DNA of 64,000 bases from DATAAP01 sp041690495 (GTDB taxonomy: Bacteria; Pseudomonadota; Alphaproteobacteria; CACIAM-22H2), in contig JAWLHE010000010.1 of assembly GCA_041690495.1 (NCBI GenBank), positions 1-64,000 on the forward strand, written 5' to 3'. This document shows positions 9,428-17,990 of the stretch, one piece after another. A program made the position numbers and the translations under genes. The stretch's first letter is position 1. Every line of letters begins with the position of its first letter. Below the pieces are notes generated by a model that saw nothing but the letters and a program-made list of their open reading frames with translations, did not search any database and was not told where the DNA came from.

Positions 9428-9680
9428 ACGCAAGGCCGAGCTGATCAAGGCCTATGCGACCAAGGAGAACGACACAGGGTCGCCCGAAGTGCAGGTCGCG
9501 ATCCTGTCGGAGCGCATCAAGAACCTGACCGAGCATCTCGGCTCGCACAACAAGGACTTCCACTCGCGCCGCGGTCTGCTGATGATGGTCGGCCAACGCC
9601 GGCGCCTACTCGAATATCTCAAGCGCAACGATGCCAAGCGCTACGAGACGTTGATCGGGCGCCTCGAACTGCGGCGCTGA
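9411..9680 (+). CDS. rpsO: 30S ribosomal protein S15
   Basis: Encodes 89 residues, the standard length for S15, which binds the 16S rRNA central domain early in assembly. Diagnostic sequence: TGSPEVQVAILSERIKNLTE, LGSHNKDFHSRRGLLMMVG, and the end RRRLLEYLKRNDAKRYETLI. Its start lies inside the truB 3-prime end. The neighbour downstream is pnp, the conserved rpsO-pnp order, here separated by 367 nt. Confidence 0.98.
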   Translation: MSITAERKAELIKAYATKENDTGSPEVQVAILSERIKNLTEHLGSHNKDFHSRRGLLMMVGQRRRLLEYLKRNDAKRYETLIGRLELRR

Positions 9681-10047
9681 AGGACGATCGACAGCGGTGC
9701 CAGGGGCTCCCGCAATCAGGCCCATTCTCGAAATCGCGGCGCGTGTTCCGGGACACCGCCGCATCACCAACGCGCTGCGCGGATCGGAGCTGACAGCCGC
9801 GCGCGCGTACGCATCCAGACGGCGGCGGGCGAGAACGTACAGCCCGCCGTTCCAGACCTCCGATCGGTTGCTTGTCGCTGGCCAGTCCGGGCAGAGCCGT
9901 GCCGTGCGCGCGAACGCGCCTCGCCACCCGCTCCGTCCGTTCGACTGTGTAGGCGCGACGAGGGAAGGCCATCCGGGCCGTCCTGCGCGCCAACGCCGCC
10001 CGTCCATCCGGGACGCGCGGTGATACGTACGTGGAAGGAAAGAGAAA
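9681..10047 (+). promoter_or_regulatory. Long rpsO-pnp gap, probable pnp leader
   Basis: 367 nt without a credible gene. It contains an 8-bp hairpin CGGCGGGC (9823-9830) / GCCCGCCG (9842-9849), and a purine-rich Shine-Dalgarno GGAAGGAAAGAG just before the pnp ATG. In enterics the same position carries a pnp leader cleaved by RNase III and an sRNA, but I see no sequence similarity that would prove either here. An open frame at 9697-10023 is Arg-rich with no family features and is not annotated. Confidence 0.4.
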
Positions 10048-12201
10048 ATGTTTCAGATCACACGCAAGGAAATCAACTGGGGCGGGCGCAAGCTCGTGCT
10101 CGAGACCGGGCGCATGGCGCGCCAGGCCGATGGCGCGGTGCTCGCGTCCTACGGCGACACGGTCGTTCTGTGCACGGCGGTAGCCAACAAGGCGCCGCGC
10201 CCCGGAATCGACTTCTTCCCGCTGACCGTCAACTACCAGGAGAAGACGTTCGCGGCCGGCAAGATCCCCGGCGGTTTCTTCAAGCGCGAAGGCCGGCCCA
10301 GCGAGAAGGAAACGCTGGTCTCGCGTCTCATCGACCGGCCGATCCGGCCGCTCTTCGCCGAAGGCTTCCGCAACGAGACGCAGGTCGTCTGCACGGTGCT
10401 GTCGCATGACATGGAGAACGACCCCGACATCGTCGCGATGATCGGCGCCTCGGCGGCACTCACCATCTCCGGCATTCCGTTCATGGGGCCGATCGGTGCG
10501 GCGCGCGTCGGTTATATCGCTGGGGAGTACAGGCTCAACCCGCAGATCGACGAGATGTCGAGCTCCGATCTCGATCTCGTCGTCGCCGGCACGCAGGAAG
10601 GCGTGCTGATGGTCGAATCCGAGGCGAAGGAGCTGCCCGAGGACATCATGCTGGGGGCGGTGATGTTCGGGCACCAGCAGTTCCAGCCGGTGATCGATGC
10701 GATCATCGAGCTCGCCGAGCGCTGCGCGAAGGACCCCTGGCCGATGCCGGAGATCCCCGCCGAAGTGCAGTCGGTGACCGAGAAGCTCAAGGCCGCCGTT
10801 TGGGATGACCTGCGCGCCGCCTACGGCGAAATGCAGAAGCAGGCGCGCTACGAGAAGATCGGCGCCGCGAAGCAGAAGGCGCTGGCCCTCGTCGCCGAGA
10901 ACCCGGCGGAGGCCGCGGTGGCGCCCGGCGTCTTCAAGGAGCTGGAGAGCGAGCTCGTTCGCGGCATGATCCTCGACACCGGCCGCCGCATCGACGGTCG
11001 CGACACCCGGACGGTGCGGCCGATCCGCGCGGAGGTCGGCGTGCTGCCGCGCACGCACGGCTCCGCGCTGTTTACCCGCGGCGAGACGCAGGCGCTGGCG
11101 ACCGCGACCCTGGGGACCGGCGAGGACGAGCAGATCATCGACGCGCTCGAGGGCGAGTACCGCGAGCACTTCATGCTGCACTACAACTTCCCGCCCTACT
11201 CGGTCGGCGAGGCAGGGCGCATGGGCTCGCCGGGCCGTCGCGAGATCGGCCACGGCAAGCTGGCGTGGCGCGCGGTGCGTCCGATTCTGCCGGCGAAGGA
11301 CAAGTTCCCGTACACCATCCGCGTCGTGTCGGAGATCACCGAGTCCAACGGCTCGTCGTCGATGGCGACGGTGTGCGGCTCGGTGCTGGCGCTGATGGAT
11401 GCGGGCGTGCCGCTGACGCGGCCGGTGGCCGGCATCGCCATGGGCCTGATCAAGGAGGACCGCGGGGTCGCCGTGCTGTCCGACATCCTGGGCGACGAGG
11501 ACCATCTCGGCGACATGGACTTCAAGGTCGCCGGCTCCGAGGTGGGCGTCACCTCGCTGCAGATGGACCTCAAGATCACCTCGATCAACGAGGCGATCAT
11601 GAAGCAGGCGCTGGAGCAGGCGCGCGACGGGCGCCTGCATATCCTGGCCGAGATGGCGAAGGGCCTGACCGCGCCGCGCACCGAGATCAGCAGAAATGCG
11701 CCGCGCATCACGACCTTCACGATCCCGAAGGACAAGATCCGCGAGGTGATCGGCACAGGCGGCAAGGTGATCCGCGAGATCACCGAGACGACGGGCGTGA
11801 AGATCGACATCGAGGACGACGGCACGGTGAAGGTCGCGGCGGTGGACAGCGATGCCGGACAGCGCGCCGTCGACTGGATCAAGGGCATCGTCGCCGAGCC
11901 GGAGGTGGGTCACATCTACACCGGCAAGGTCGTCAAGGTGATGGACTTCGGCGCCTTCGTGAACTTCATGGGCACGCGTGACGGCCTCGTCCATATCTCC
12001 GAGCTGGCGCCGCGCCGCGTCGAGAAGACCGGCGACGTCGTCAAGCTCGGCGACGTGGTCAAGGTGAAGCTGCTCGGCTTCGACGACCGCGGCAAGGTGA
12101 AGCTGTCGATGAAGCGCGTCGATCAGGCGACCGGGGCCGATATCTCCGACCAGTTCGACAAGCCGCGCGAGCCCCGCGAGGCCCGCGCGGGTCAGAGCTG
12201 A
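10048..12201 (+). CDS. pnp: Polyribonucleotide nucleotidyltransferase (PNPase)
   Basis: Encodes 717 residues. PNPase degrades RNA 3-prime to 5-prime by phosphorolysis, usually in the degradosome. Two RNase PH-like domains: the first from ETGRMARQADGAVLASYGDT, the second from ILDTGRRIDGRDTRTVRPI with FTRGETQALATATLGTG. They are joined by the helical PNPase domain. The KH domain has IREVIGTGGKVIREI (about 565), and the S1 domain GKVVKVMDFGAFVNFMGTRD (about 630) closes the protein. Length is standard. Confidence 0.98.
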   Translation: MFQITRKEINWGGRKLVLETGRMARQADGAVLASYGDTVVLCTAVANKAPRPGIDFFPLTVNYQEKTFAAGKIPGGFFKREGRPSEKETLVSRLIDRPIRPLFAEGFRNETQVVCTVLSHDMENDPDIVAMIGASAALTISGIPFMGPIGAARVGYIAGEYRLNPQIDEMSSSDLDLVVAGTQEGVLMVESEAKELPEDIMLGAVMFGHQQFQPVIDAIIELAERCAKDPWPMPEIPAEVQSVTEKLKAAVWDDLRAAYGEMQKQARYEKIGAAKQKALALVAENPAEAAVAPGVFKELESELVRGMILDTGRRIDGRDTRTVRPIRAEVGVLPRTHGSALFTRGETQALATATLGTGEDEQIIDALEGEYREHFMLHYNFPPYSVGEAGRMGSPGRREIGHGKLAWRAVRPILPAKDKFPYTIRVVSEITESNGSSSMATVCGSVLALMDAGVPLTRPVAGIAMGLIKEDRGVAVLSDILGDEDHLGDMDFKVAGSEVGVTSLQMDLKITSINEAIMKQALEQARDGRLHILAEMAKGLTAPRTEISRNAPRITTFTIPKDKIREVIGTGGKVIREITETTGVKIDIEDDGTVKVAAVDSDAGQRAVDWIKGIVAEPEVGHIYTGKVVKVMDFGAFVNFMGTRDGLVHISELAPRRVEKTGDVVKLGDVVKVKLLGFDDRGKVKLSMKRVDQATGADISDQFDKPREPREARAGQS

Positions 12202-12224
12202 TCGACTCAGGCACAGCGAGCGAT

Positions 12225-12253
12225 GCAAGGGCGGGTCATTGACCCGCCCTTGC
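12225..12253. terminator. Perfect 13-bp hairpin after pnp
   Basis: GCAAGGGCGGGTC (12225-12237), loop ATT, GACCCGCCCTTGC (12241-12253). It lies 23 nt after the pnp stop and 13 nt before the next start. There is no T tract, so it is either a weak intrinsic terminator or an RNA-stabilising stem. Its GGGCGGG / CCCGCCC core recurs in the infB terminator. Confidence 0.6.
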
Positions 12254-12265
12254 GGCATCTGCACC

Positions 12266-13012
12266 ATGAGCACTGTCATCGATCTGCCCCGCATCATCGC
12301 CCATCGCGGTGCGAAGGCGAATGCGCCCGAGAACACCATCGCCGCATTCCGGCGTGCGCACGAGGAAGGGGCGCGCTGGGTCGAGTTCGACGTCCAGCTG
12401 TCGGCCGACGGCCAGCCGGTTGTCATCCACGACCACACGCTCGAGCGAACGACCAACGGCCGCGGCGAGGTGCGCGCGAAGACGCTCGCCGAGCTGCAGG
12501 CGCTCGATGCGGGCGCGTGGTTCGGCCGGAGCTTCGCCGGCGAGCGCATTCCAAGCCTGGCCGAGACGCTGGAGTTCCTGGCAAGCCGCGGCATGGGATT
12601 CAATCTCGAGGTCAAGCCCTGCGCGGGACGCGAGCGCGAGACCGCGGAGATTGCGCTCGAGCTCGTCAAGCGGCGCTGGCCGTCCGGCCTGCCGACGCCG
12701 ATCATTTCGAGCTTCAAGCTCGATTCGCTGGCCGCGGCACGCGACGTCGATCCCGGCCTGCCGCGCGGCTATCTGGTCGACAAGCTGCCGCCGGACTGGC
12801 GCGCCACGGCCGAGCGGCTCGATTGCGCCGCGATCCATCCCGGAATGCGCCGTCTGACGCGCGATCAGGCGCGCGAAATCAAGTCGGCCGGCTACGCGCT
12901 GCTGACCTGGACGGTGAACGATGTCGGCCGCGGGCGCGATCTTCTCGCCTGGGGCGCCGACAGCCTGATCACCGACGCCCCGGGGGATATCGCGGCGGGG
13001 CTCGCTCTCTAG
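12266..13012 (+). CDS. ugpQ: Glycerophosphodiester phosphodiesterase family protein
   Basis: Encodes 248 residues from ATG 12266 (MSTVIDLPR). The family hydrolyses glycerophosphodiesters to glycerol-3-phosphate and an alcohol. The GDPD TIM-barrel signature is intact: IIAHRGAKANAPENTIAAF (catalytic His), WVEFDVQLSADGQPVVIHD (metal-binding Glu/Asp and second His), then FNLEVKP and PIISSFKLDSL. The end reads VNDVGRGRDLLAWGADSLIT, and the last segment carries the usual TD-P motif. No signal peptide, so a cytoplasmic UgpQ-like enzyme is likely. It starts right after the pnp hairpin. Confidence 0.86.
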   Translation: MSTVIDLPRIIAHRGAKANAPENTIAAFRRAHEEGARWVEFDVQLSADGQPVVIHDHTLERTTNGRGEVRAKTLAELQALDAGAWFGRSFAGERIPSLAETLEFLASRGMGFNLEVKPCAGRERETAEIALELVKRRWPSGLPTPIISSFKLDSLAAARDVDPGLPRGYLVDKLPPDWRATAERLDCAAIHPGMRRLTRDQAREIKSAGYALLTWTVNDVGRGRDLLAWGADSLITDAPGDIAAGLAL

Positions 13013-13069
13013 CTTTGCGGTGGACCTGGCAGGCGAAGCAGGATGCCCGCTGGCGTTTTCGGGCGCACA

Positions 13070-13083
13070 CCCCTATATAGGGG
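13070..13083. promoter_or_regulatory. 14-bp perfect palindrome upstream of the flavin oxidoreductase
   Basis: CCCCTATATAGGGG is a perfect palindrome centred 92 nt before the GTG start at 13169. It looks like an operator for a dimeric regulator or a promoter element; I cannot name the protein. Nearby sequence has no clear -35/-10 pair. Confidence 0.35.
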
Positions 13084-13168
13084 CTTTGATGGCGGCGCCC
13101 CGTTACGATGGCCGGAATAGCCTGACGGCACCGTTAGTTAGCACCTCCAACAAACTTCGGATCGGGAC

Positions 13169-14566
<1,398 letters not shown>

Positions 14567-14616
14567 CCGTCATCATGGCGCCTCCGGGCGATCCGGGCGC
14601 GGCAGGACGGCTACGA

Positions 14617-14644
14617 AATATTAACCAGCCTTGCCGTTAATATT
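14617..14644. promoter_or_regulatory. 9-bp inverted repeat upstream of irr
   Basis: AATATTAAC (14617-14625) and GTTAATATT (14636-14644) are perfect inverted repeats with a 10-nt spacer, in an AT-rich island between the oxidoreductase stop and irr (ATG 14714). It could be a regulator site for irr or a hairpin. It does not match the ICE/Irr box pattern. Confidence 0.35.
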
Positions 14645-14713
14645 CGATCTCTTCCAGGAAAGTCCCCAAGGGCTTTATTCCGGGCGGTACTTCGCTTATA
14701 TGTCAGGCTGAAG

Positions 14714-15139
14714 ATGACCCAGGTTCGCCCCTTTGCCCATGCCATCGAACGGCTCCGCGCCGCCGGTCTGCGGCCGACCCGCCAGCGTCTTGCGCTGGTG
14801 CGGCTGCTGTTCGAGGAGGGCGACCGCCACATCTCGGCCGAGCAGCTCCATGCCGAGGCGCAGCGTGTCGGGGTGCGGGTATCGCTGGCGACCATCTACA
14901 ACACGCTCAACCAGTTCACCGAAGCCGGCCTTCTCCGCGAGGTAGTGGTCGATTCGGGCTGCTCGTATTTCGACACCAATATCGGCGACCACCATCATTT
15001 CTTCTTCGAGGATTCGGGCCAGCTCCAGGACATCCCGGGCGAGCAGGTCCAGGTGAGCGCCTTGCCGGCAGCCCCCGCCGGCACCGCCGTGCGGCGTGTC
15101 GACGTCATCGTCCGCGTCACGGGCGAAGCAAAAAAGTAA
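14714..15139 (+). CDS. irr: Irr-type Fur-family iron/heme response regulator
   Basis: Encodes 141 residues. Irr senses heme status and represses or activates iron, heme and oxidative-stress genes in alphaproteobacteria. The winged-helix part is LRAAGLRPTRQRLALVRLLF to VSLATIYNTLNQFTEAGLL. The Irr hallmark triple histidine is present as DHHHFFFED, followed by DIPGEQVQV and VRRVDVIVRV. It lacks the N-terminal GCPWHD-type heme motif of Bradyrhizobium Irr, so heme-dependent control would rest on the HHH region. A candidate Irr box lies 27 nt after its stop, in front of rubrerythrin. Confidence 0.87.
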   Translation: MTQVRPFAHAIERLRAAGLRPTRQRLALVRLLFEEGDRHISAEQLHAEAQRVGVRVSLATIYNTLNQFTEAGLLREVVVDSGCSYFDTNIGDHHHFFFEDSGQLQDIPGEQVQVSALPAAPAGTAVRRVDVIVRVTGEAKK

Positions 15140-15165
15140 TCTCGAATACCTAAGTTCAGCCGTAG

Positions 15166-15182
15166 TCTGGAAGCATTCTAGA
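15166..15182. promoter_or_regulatory. Candidate Irr box (ICE motif) upstream of rubrerythrin
   Basis: TCTGGAAGCATTCTAGA matches the known alphaproteobacterial Irr/ICE consensus TTTAGAA-N3-TTCTAAA at 11 of 14 defined positions. The symmetry extends outward to TAGTCTGGAA / TTCTAGACTA (15163-15185), one mismatch in ten. It ends directly beside a TTGACA -35 element and lies just downstream of irr. Irr control of the rubrerythrin operon is inferred from this. Confidence 0.62.
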
Positions 15183-15185
15183 CTA

Positions 15186-15215
15186 TTGACACGCCTTGCG
15201 CCCAAGGTCCATAAA
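15186..15215 (+). promoter_or_regulatory. Candidate promoter of the rubrerythrin operon
   Basis: A perfect -35 TTGACA (15186-15191) and a -10-like CATAAA (15210-15215) at 18-nt spacing. Start of transcription would be near 15222, leaving a leader of about 70 nt with Shine-Dalgarno AAAGGGAGAGG before ATG 15295. The Irr box abuts the -35, so a bound regulator would touch RNA polymerase. Confidence 0.48.
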
Positions 15216-15294
15216 GCGGACGAGGCGGCCGGCGGAGGCCAATCGGACCGCGGTCGCCCTGCGATTTCGCACGTTCCATAAAAGGGAGAGGACT

Positions 15295-15717
15295 ATGGCC
15301 AAGCTCAAGGGAAGCAAGACCGAGGACAATCTGAAGGCCGCATTTGCCGGCGAGAGTCAGGCGAACCGTCGCTACCTCTATTTCGCCCAGAAAGCCGACG
15401 TCGAGGGCTTCAACGATGTCGCCGCGGTCTTCCGTTCGACGGCCGAGGGTGAAACCGGCCACGCGCACGGCCATCTCGAGTTCCTCGAGGAAGTCGGCGA
15501 TCCTGCGACCGGCGAGCCGATCGGCAATACCTCGCTGAATCTCAAGGCCGCGATCGCCGGTGAGACGCACGAGTACACCGACATGTATCCCGGCATGGCC
15601 CGCACGGCGCGCCAGGAAGGCTTCGACGAGATCGCCGACTGGTTCGAGACCCTGGCCAAGGCCGAGAAGTCGCACGCCGGCAAGTTCCAGAAGACGCTGA
15701 ACGAGCTGCCGAAGTAA
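15295..15717 (+). CDS. Rubrerythrin, short form without rubredoxin domain
   Basis: Encodes 140 residues from ATG 15295. Rubrerythrins are four-helix diiron proteins that reduce hydrogen peroxide. Diiron ligands sit in AAFAGESQANRRYLYFA, TAEGETGHAHGHLEFLEE, KAAIAGETHEYTDMYPG and LAKAEKSHAGKF (E, ExxH, E, ExxH pattern). The C-terminal rubredoxin-type CxxC domain of classical rubrerythrin is absent, so electrons must come from another protein; the Fe-S protein downstream is the obvious candidate. An in-frame extension to 15196 lies inside the promoter and is rejected. Confidence 0.9.
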   Translation: MAKLKGSKTEDNLKAAFAGESQANRRYLYFAQKADVEGFNDVAAVFRSTAEGETGHAHGHLEFLEEVGDPATGEPIGNTSLNLKAAIAGETHEYTDMYPGMARTARQEGFDEIADWFETLAKAEKSHAGKFQKTLNELPK

Positions 15718-15735
15718 GGCGTTCCAGAAGAAGGG

Positions 15736-15846
15736 ACCGCAGAGGACGCGGTGATTTCGCAGAGGACGCAGAGGAGATGATGACGGCGCTTCGCGCCGCC
15801 ATGAATCGACTCCGCGGCCTCTGCGCTCCTCCGCGAGCTCTGCGGT
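15736..15846. repeat. Long imperfect palindrome between rubrerythrin and the Fe-S protein gene
   Basis: Arms of about 37-41 nt face each other: ACCGCAGAGGACGCGGTGAT continuing to 15776, and CTCCGCGGCCTCTGCGCTCC to 15846. A small internal hairpin GGCGC-TTC-GCGCC lies at 15785-15797. The repeated word GCAGAGGACGCAGAGG suggests a dispersed repeat. It fills the only sizeable gap of the operon and may terminate or process the transcript there. Confidence 0.6.
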
Positions 15847-15869
15847 TGATCTGATTTCAAGGGGAGCAC

Positions 15870-17219
15870 ATGCGCGAAGGCAGCCTCGAAGCGCCGACAC
15901 GGCACAAGATCGCCTGGCAGGAGCCGGACTTCTACGACGAGGCGAAGCTCGATGCCGAGCTGCGTCGCGTCTTCGACATCTGCCACGGCTGCCGTCGTTG
16001 CTTCAATCTGTGCGACTCGTTCCCGCGGCTGTTCGACCTGATCGACAACACGCCGAACGAAACCCTGGAAGAGGTCCCTAGCGCAGACTTCAAGCCGGTC
16101 ATCGATGCCTGCACGCTGTGCGACATGTGCTTCATGACCAAGTGCCCCTACGTGCCGCCGCACGAGTTCAACCTGGACTTCCCGCATCTCATGCTGCGGT
16201 ACCGCGCCGTCGAGGCGCGCAAGGGCAAGGTGCCGTGGGCCGAGCGCGAGCTGACCAGGACCGACCGTAACGGCCGCATCGGCTCGATGGTCTCGCCGGT
16301 CGCGAACTGGGCGTCGTCGAAGGACAACAGCTTGACGCGCGGGCTGCTCGAGAGCGTTGCCGGCGTCGATCGCAACGCCAGCCTTCCGAAATACCACGGC
16401 ATGACCTTCACCGCCCGCGCGAAGCGCGAGGAGGTCGCGGTCAACCGCGCGGCGCCGGCCGCCGCGGCGGGCCGCAAGGCGGCGCTCTATGCGACCTGCT
16501 TCGTCAACTACAACAACCCGAATATCGGCGTGGCCACGCGCCGCGTGCTGGCGCATAACGGCATCGAGACGCAGGTCGTGTATCCGCGCTGCTGCGGCAT
16601 GCCGCAGCTCGAGCACGGCGAGCTCGACAAGGTCGCGGCCAATGCGCGCGCCGTCGCCGCGCAGCTCGAGCCGCTGATCGACCAGGGGCACGACATCGTG
16701 GCGCTGGTGCCGTCCTGCGCGCTGATGCTGAAGTTCGAGTGGCCGCTGATCGTTCCCGACGATCCGAAGGTCAAGAAGCTGGCTGACGCGACCTTCGATA
16801 TCGCCGAGTACGTCGTCGACATCGCCAAGCGCCATGGCCTTGCTCCCGGCCTCAAGCCGCTCGACGGCGGCGTGACGCTGCACCTCGCCTGCCATGCGCG
16901 CGCGCAGAACATGGGCGCGAAGGGCGCGGAGATGCTGCGCCTCATTCCGGGCGCCGACGTCGCGGTGATCGAGCGTTGCTCGGGCCATGGCGGCTCGTGG
17001 GGCGTGATGAAGGGGAACTTCGAGACCGCCATCAAGGTGGGACGGCCGGTGGCGCGCACCGCGGCGAAGAACGCCAAGCGTCACCTTGCGTCCGAATGCC
17101 CGCTCGCGGGCGAACATATCGTGCAGGGGGTCGAGCGCCTCGACGGCGAAGGCAGGCCGGCAATCGACCATTCGCACCATCCGATCGAGCTGTTCGCGAG
17201 CGCCTACGGGCTGATGTGA
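15870..17219 (+). CDS. CCG-domain iron-sulfur oxidoreductase (GlpC/HdrD-like)
   Basis: Encodes 449 residues. Two ferredoxin-like clusters near the N-terminus are CHGCRRCFNLCDSFP (about 38-52) and CTLCDMCFMTKCPY (about 87-100), each giving the four cysteines of a [4Fe-4S] site. Two CCG domains follow, one with YATCFVNYNNP and YPRCCGMPQLE (about 210-250), one with HLACHARAQNMG and RCSGHGGSWG (about 335-375). This is the layout of GlpC and heterodisulfide reductase subunit D, which pass electrons to disulfides or quinones. No membrane segment. Position between rubrerythrin and DUF3501 suggests it feeds electrons to the rubrerythrin; partner and donor are unproven. Confidence 0.86.
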   Translation: MREGSLEAPTRHKIAWQEPDFYDEAKLDAELRRVFDICHGCRRCFNLCDSFPRLFDLIDNTPNETLEEVPSADFKPVIDACTLCDMCFMTKCPYVPPHEFNLDFPHLMLRYRAVEARKGKVPWAERELTRTDRNGRIGSMVSPVANWASSKDNSLTRGLLESVAGVDRNASLPKYHGMTFTARAKREEVAVNRAAPAAAAGRKAALYATCFVNYNNPNIGVATRRVLAHNGIETQVVYPRCCGMPQLEHGELDKVAANARAVAAQLEPLIDQGHDIVALVPSCALMLKFEWPLIVPDDPKVKKLADATFDIAEYVVDIAKRHGLAPGLKPLDGGVTLHLACHARAQNMGAKGAEMLRLIPGADVAVIERCSGHGGSWGVMKGNFETAIKVGRPVARTAAKNAKRHLASECPLAGEHIVQGVERLDGEGRPAIDHSHHPIELFASAYGLM

Positions 17220-17233
17220 CCAGGGAGAACGCA

Positions 17234-17842
17234 ATGACGACGACGATTCCCGCAGCGAAGCGCGAGATCACCCGGGCCGACATCCTGCCGCGCGAGACCT
17301 ATGGGCGCGAGCGCGCCGCGCTGCGTCAGACCCTGGTGGCGGTGAAACGCAAGCGGCGGGTCGAGGTCGGACCGTTCGCGACCTTCTATTTCGAGAACTT
17401 CCAGACGATGTGGCACCAGGTGCACGAGATGCTGTTCATCGAGAAGGGCGGCGACGCCCAGATCGAGGACGAGCTGCGCGCCTACAATCCGCTCATCCCC
17501 AAGGGCCGCGAGCTGGTCGCGACCGTGATGCTCGAGATCGAGGATCCGGTGCGGCGCGCCGCGACGCTGCTCCGGCTCGGCGGCATCGAGAACCACATGT
17601 TCATGACCGTGGACGGCGAGACGATCCGCGCCGTGCCCGAGGGCGATGTCGAGCGCACCAAGTCCGACGGCAAGACCTCGTCGGTGCATTTCGTGCACTT
17701 CCCGTTCACGCCGGCGCAGATCGCGAAGTTCAAGGCCGGCGGCACGCAGGCCATTCTCGGTTTCGACCATCCCGAATACGGCCATATGGCGGTTCTGTCC
17801 GACGCGACCCGCGCCGCCCTTGCCGCGGATTTCAGCGAGTAG
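17234..17842 (+). CDS. DUF3501 family protein
   Basis: Encodes 202 residues from ATG 17234, 14 nt after the Fe-S gene with Shine-Dalgarno AGGGAGAA. Recognised as DUF3501 from REITRADILPRETYGRERAA, VEVGPFATFYFENFQTMWHQ and ELRAYNPLIPKGRELVATVM. The function is unknown; the family occurs next to rubrerythrin and CCG-domain Fe-S genes in proteobacteria. Conserved His, Glu and Tyr residues (WHQVHEM, RGRE-like) could bind a metal, but no cofactor motif is obvious. No signal peptide or membrane segment. Longer in-frame sequence lies inside the previous gene and is rejected. Confidence 0.86.
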   Translation: MTTTIPAAKREITRADILPRETYGRERAALRQTLVAVKRKRRVEVGPFATFYFENFQTMWHQVHEMLFIEKGGDAQIEDELRAYNPLIPKGRELVATVMLEIEDPVRRAATLLRLGGIENHMFMTVDGETIRAVPEGDVERTKSDGKTSSVHFVHFPFTPAQIAKFKAGGTQAILGFDHPEYGHMAVLSDATRAALAADFSE

Positions 17843-17923
17843 GAACCGGCTCGATTCCGGAATCGAGACGCAATTTCGCCGGCGCGGGATTGCTCCTCAG
17901 GACGAGGAGTCACAACCGGAACC

Positions 17924-17972
17924 GCCTTATCCCGAGGAGCCCGCGAAGCGGGCGGCTCGAAGGATGGGCCGC
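17924..17972. repeat. REP-like palindromic unit
   Basis: CTTATCCCGAGGAG (17926-17939) faces GGCTCGAAGGATGGG around a perfect inner hairpin GCCCGC-GAA-GCGGGC (17939-17953). It resembles repeats frequent in rhizobial-type genomes that read CATCCTGAGGAG..CTCGAAGGATG. It lies between the convergent ends of DUF3501 and the SH3-domain gene, along with a short hairpin GCTCCTC-AGGAC-GAGGAGT just upstream. Confidence 0.5.
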
Positions 17973-17990
17973 AGGTACCGCGGCCGCCAC

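Noticed and set aside
9697..10023. 108-residue open frame between rpsO and pnp
   Set aside because: Arg-rich, no ribosome-binding site or recognisable features; better explained as the pnp leader.
9619..12717. Long open frame on the minus strand opposite rpsO and pnp
   Set aside because: It is antisense to pnp, has a low-complexity Arg/Leu/Asp-rich sequence with no family features, and is expected in GC-rich DNA.
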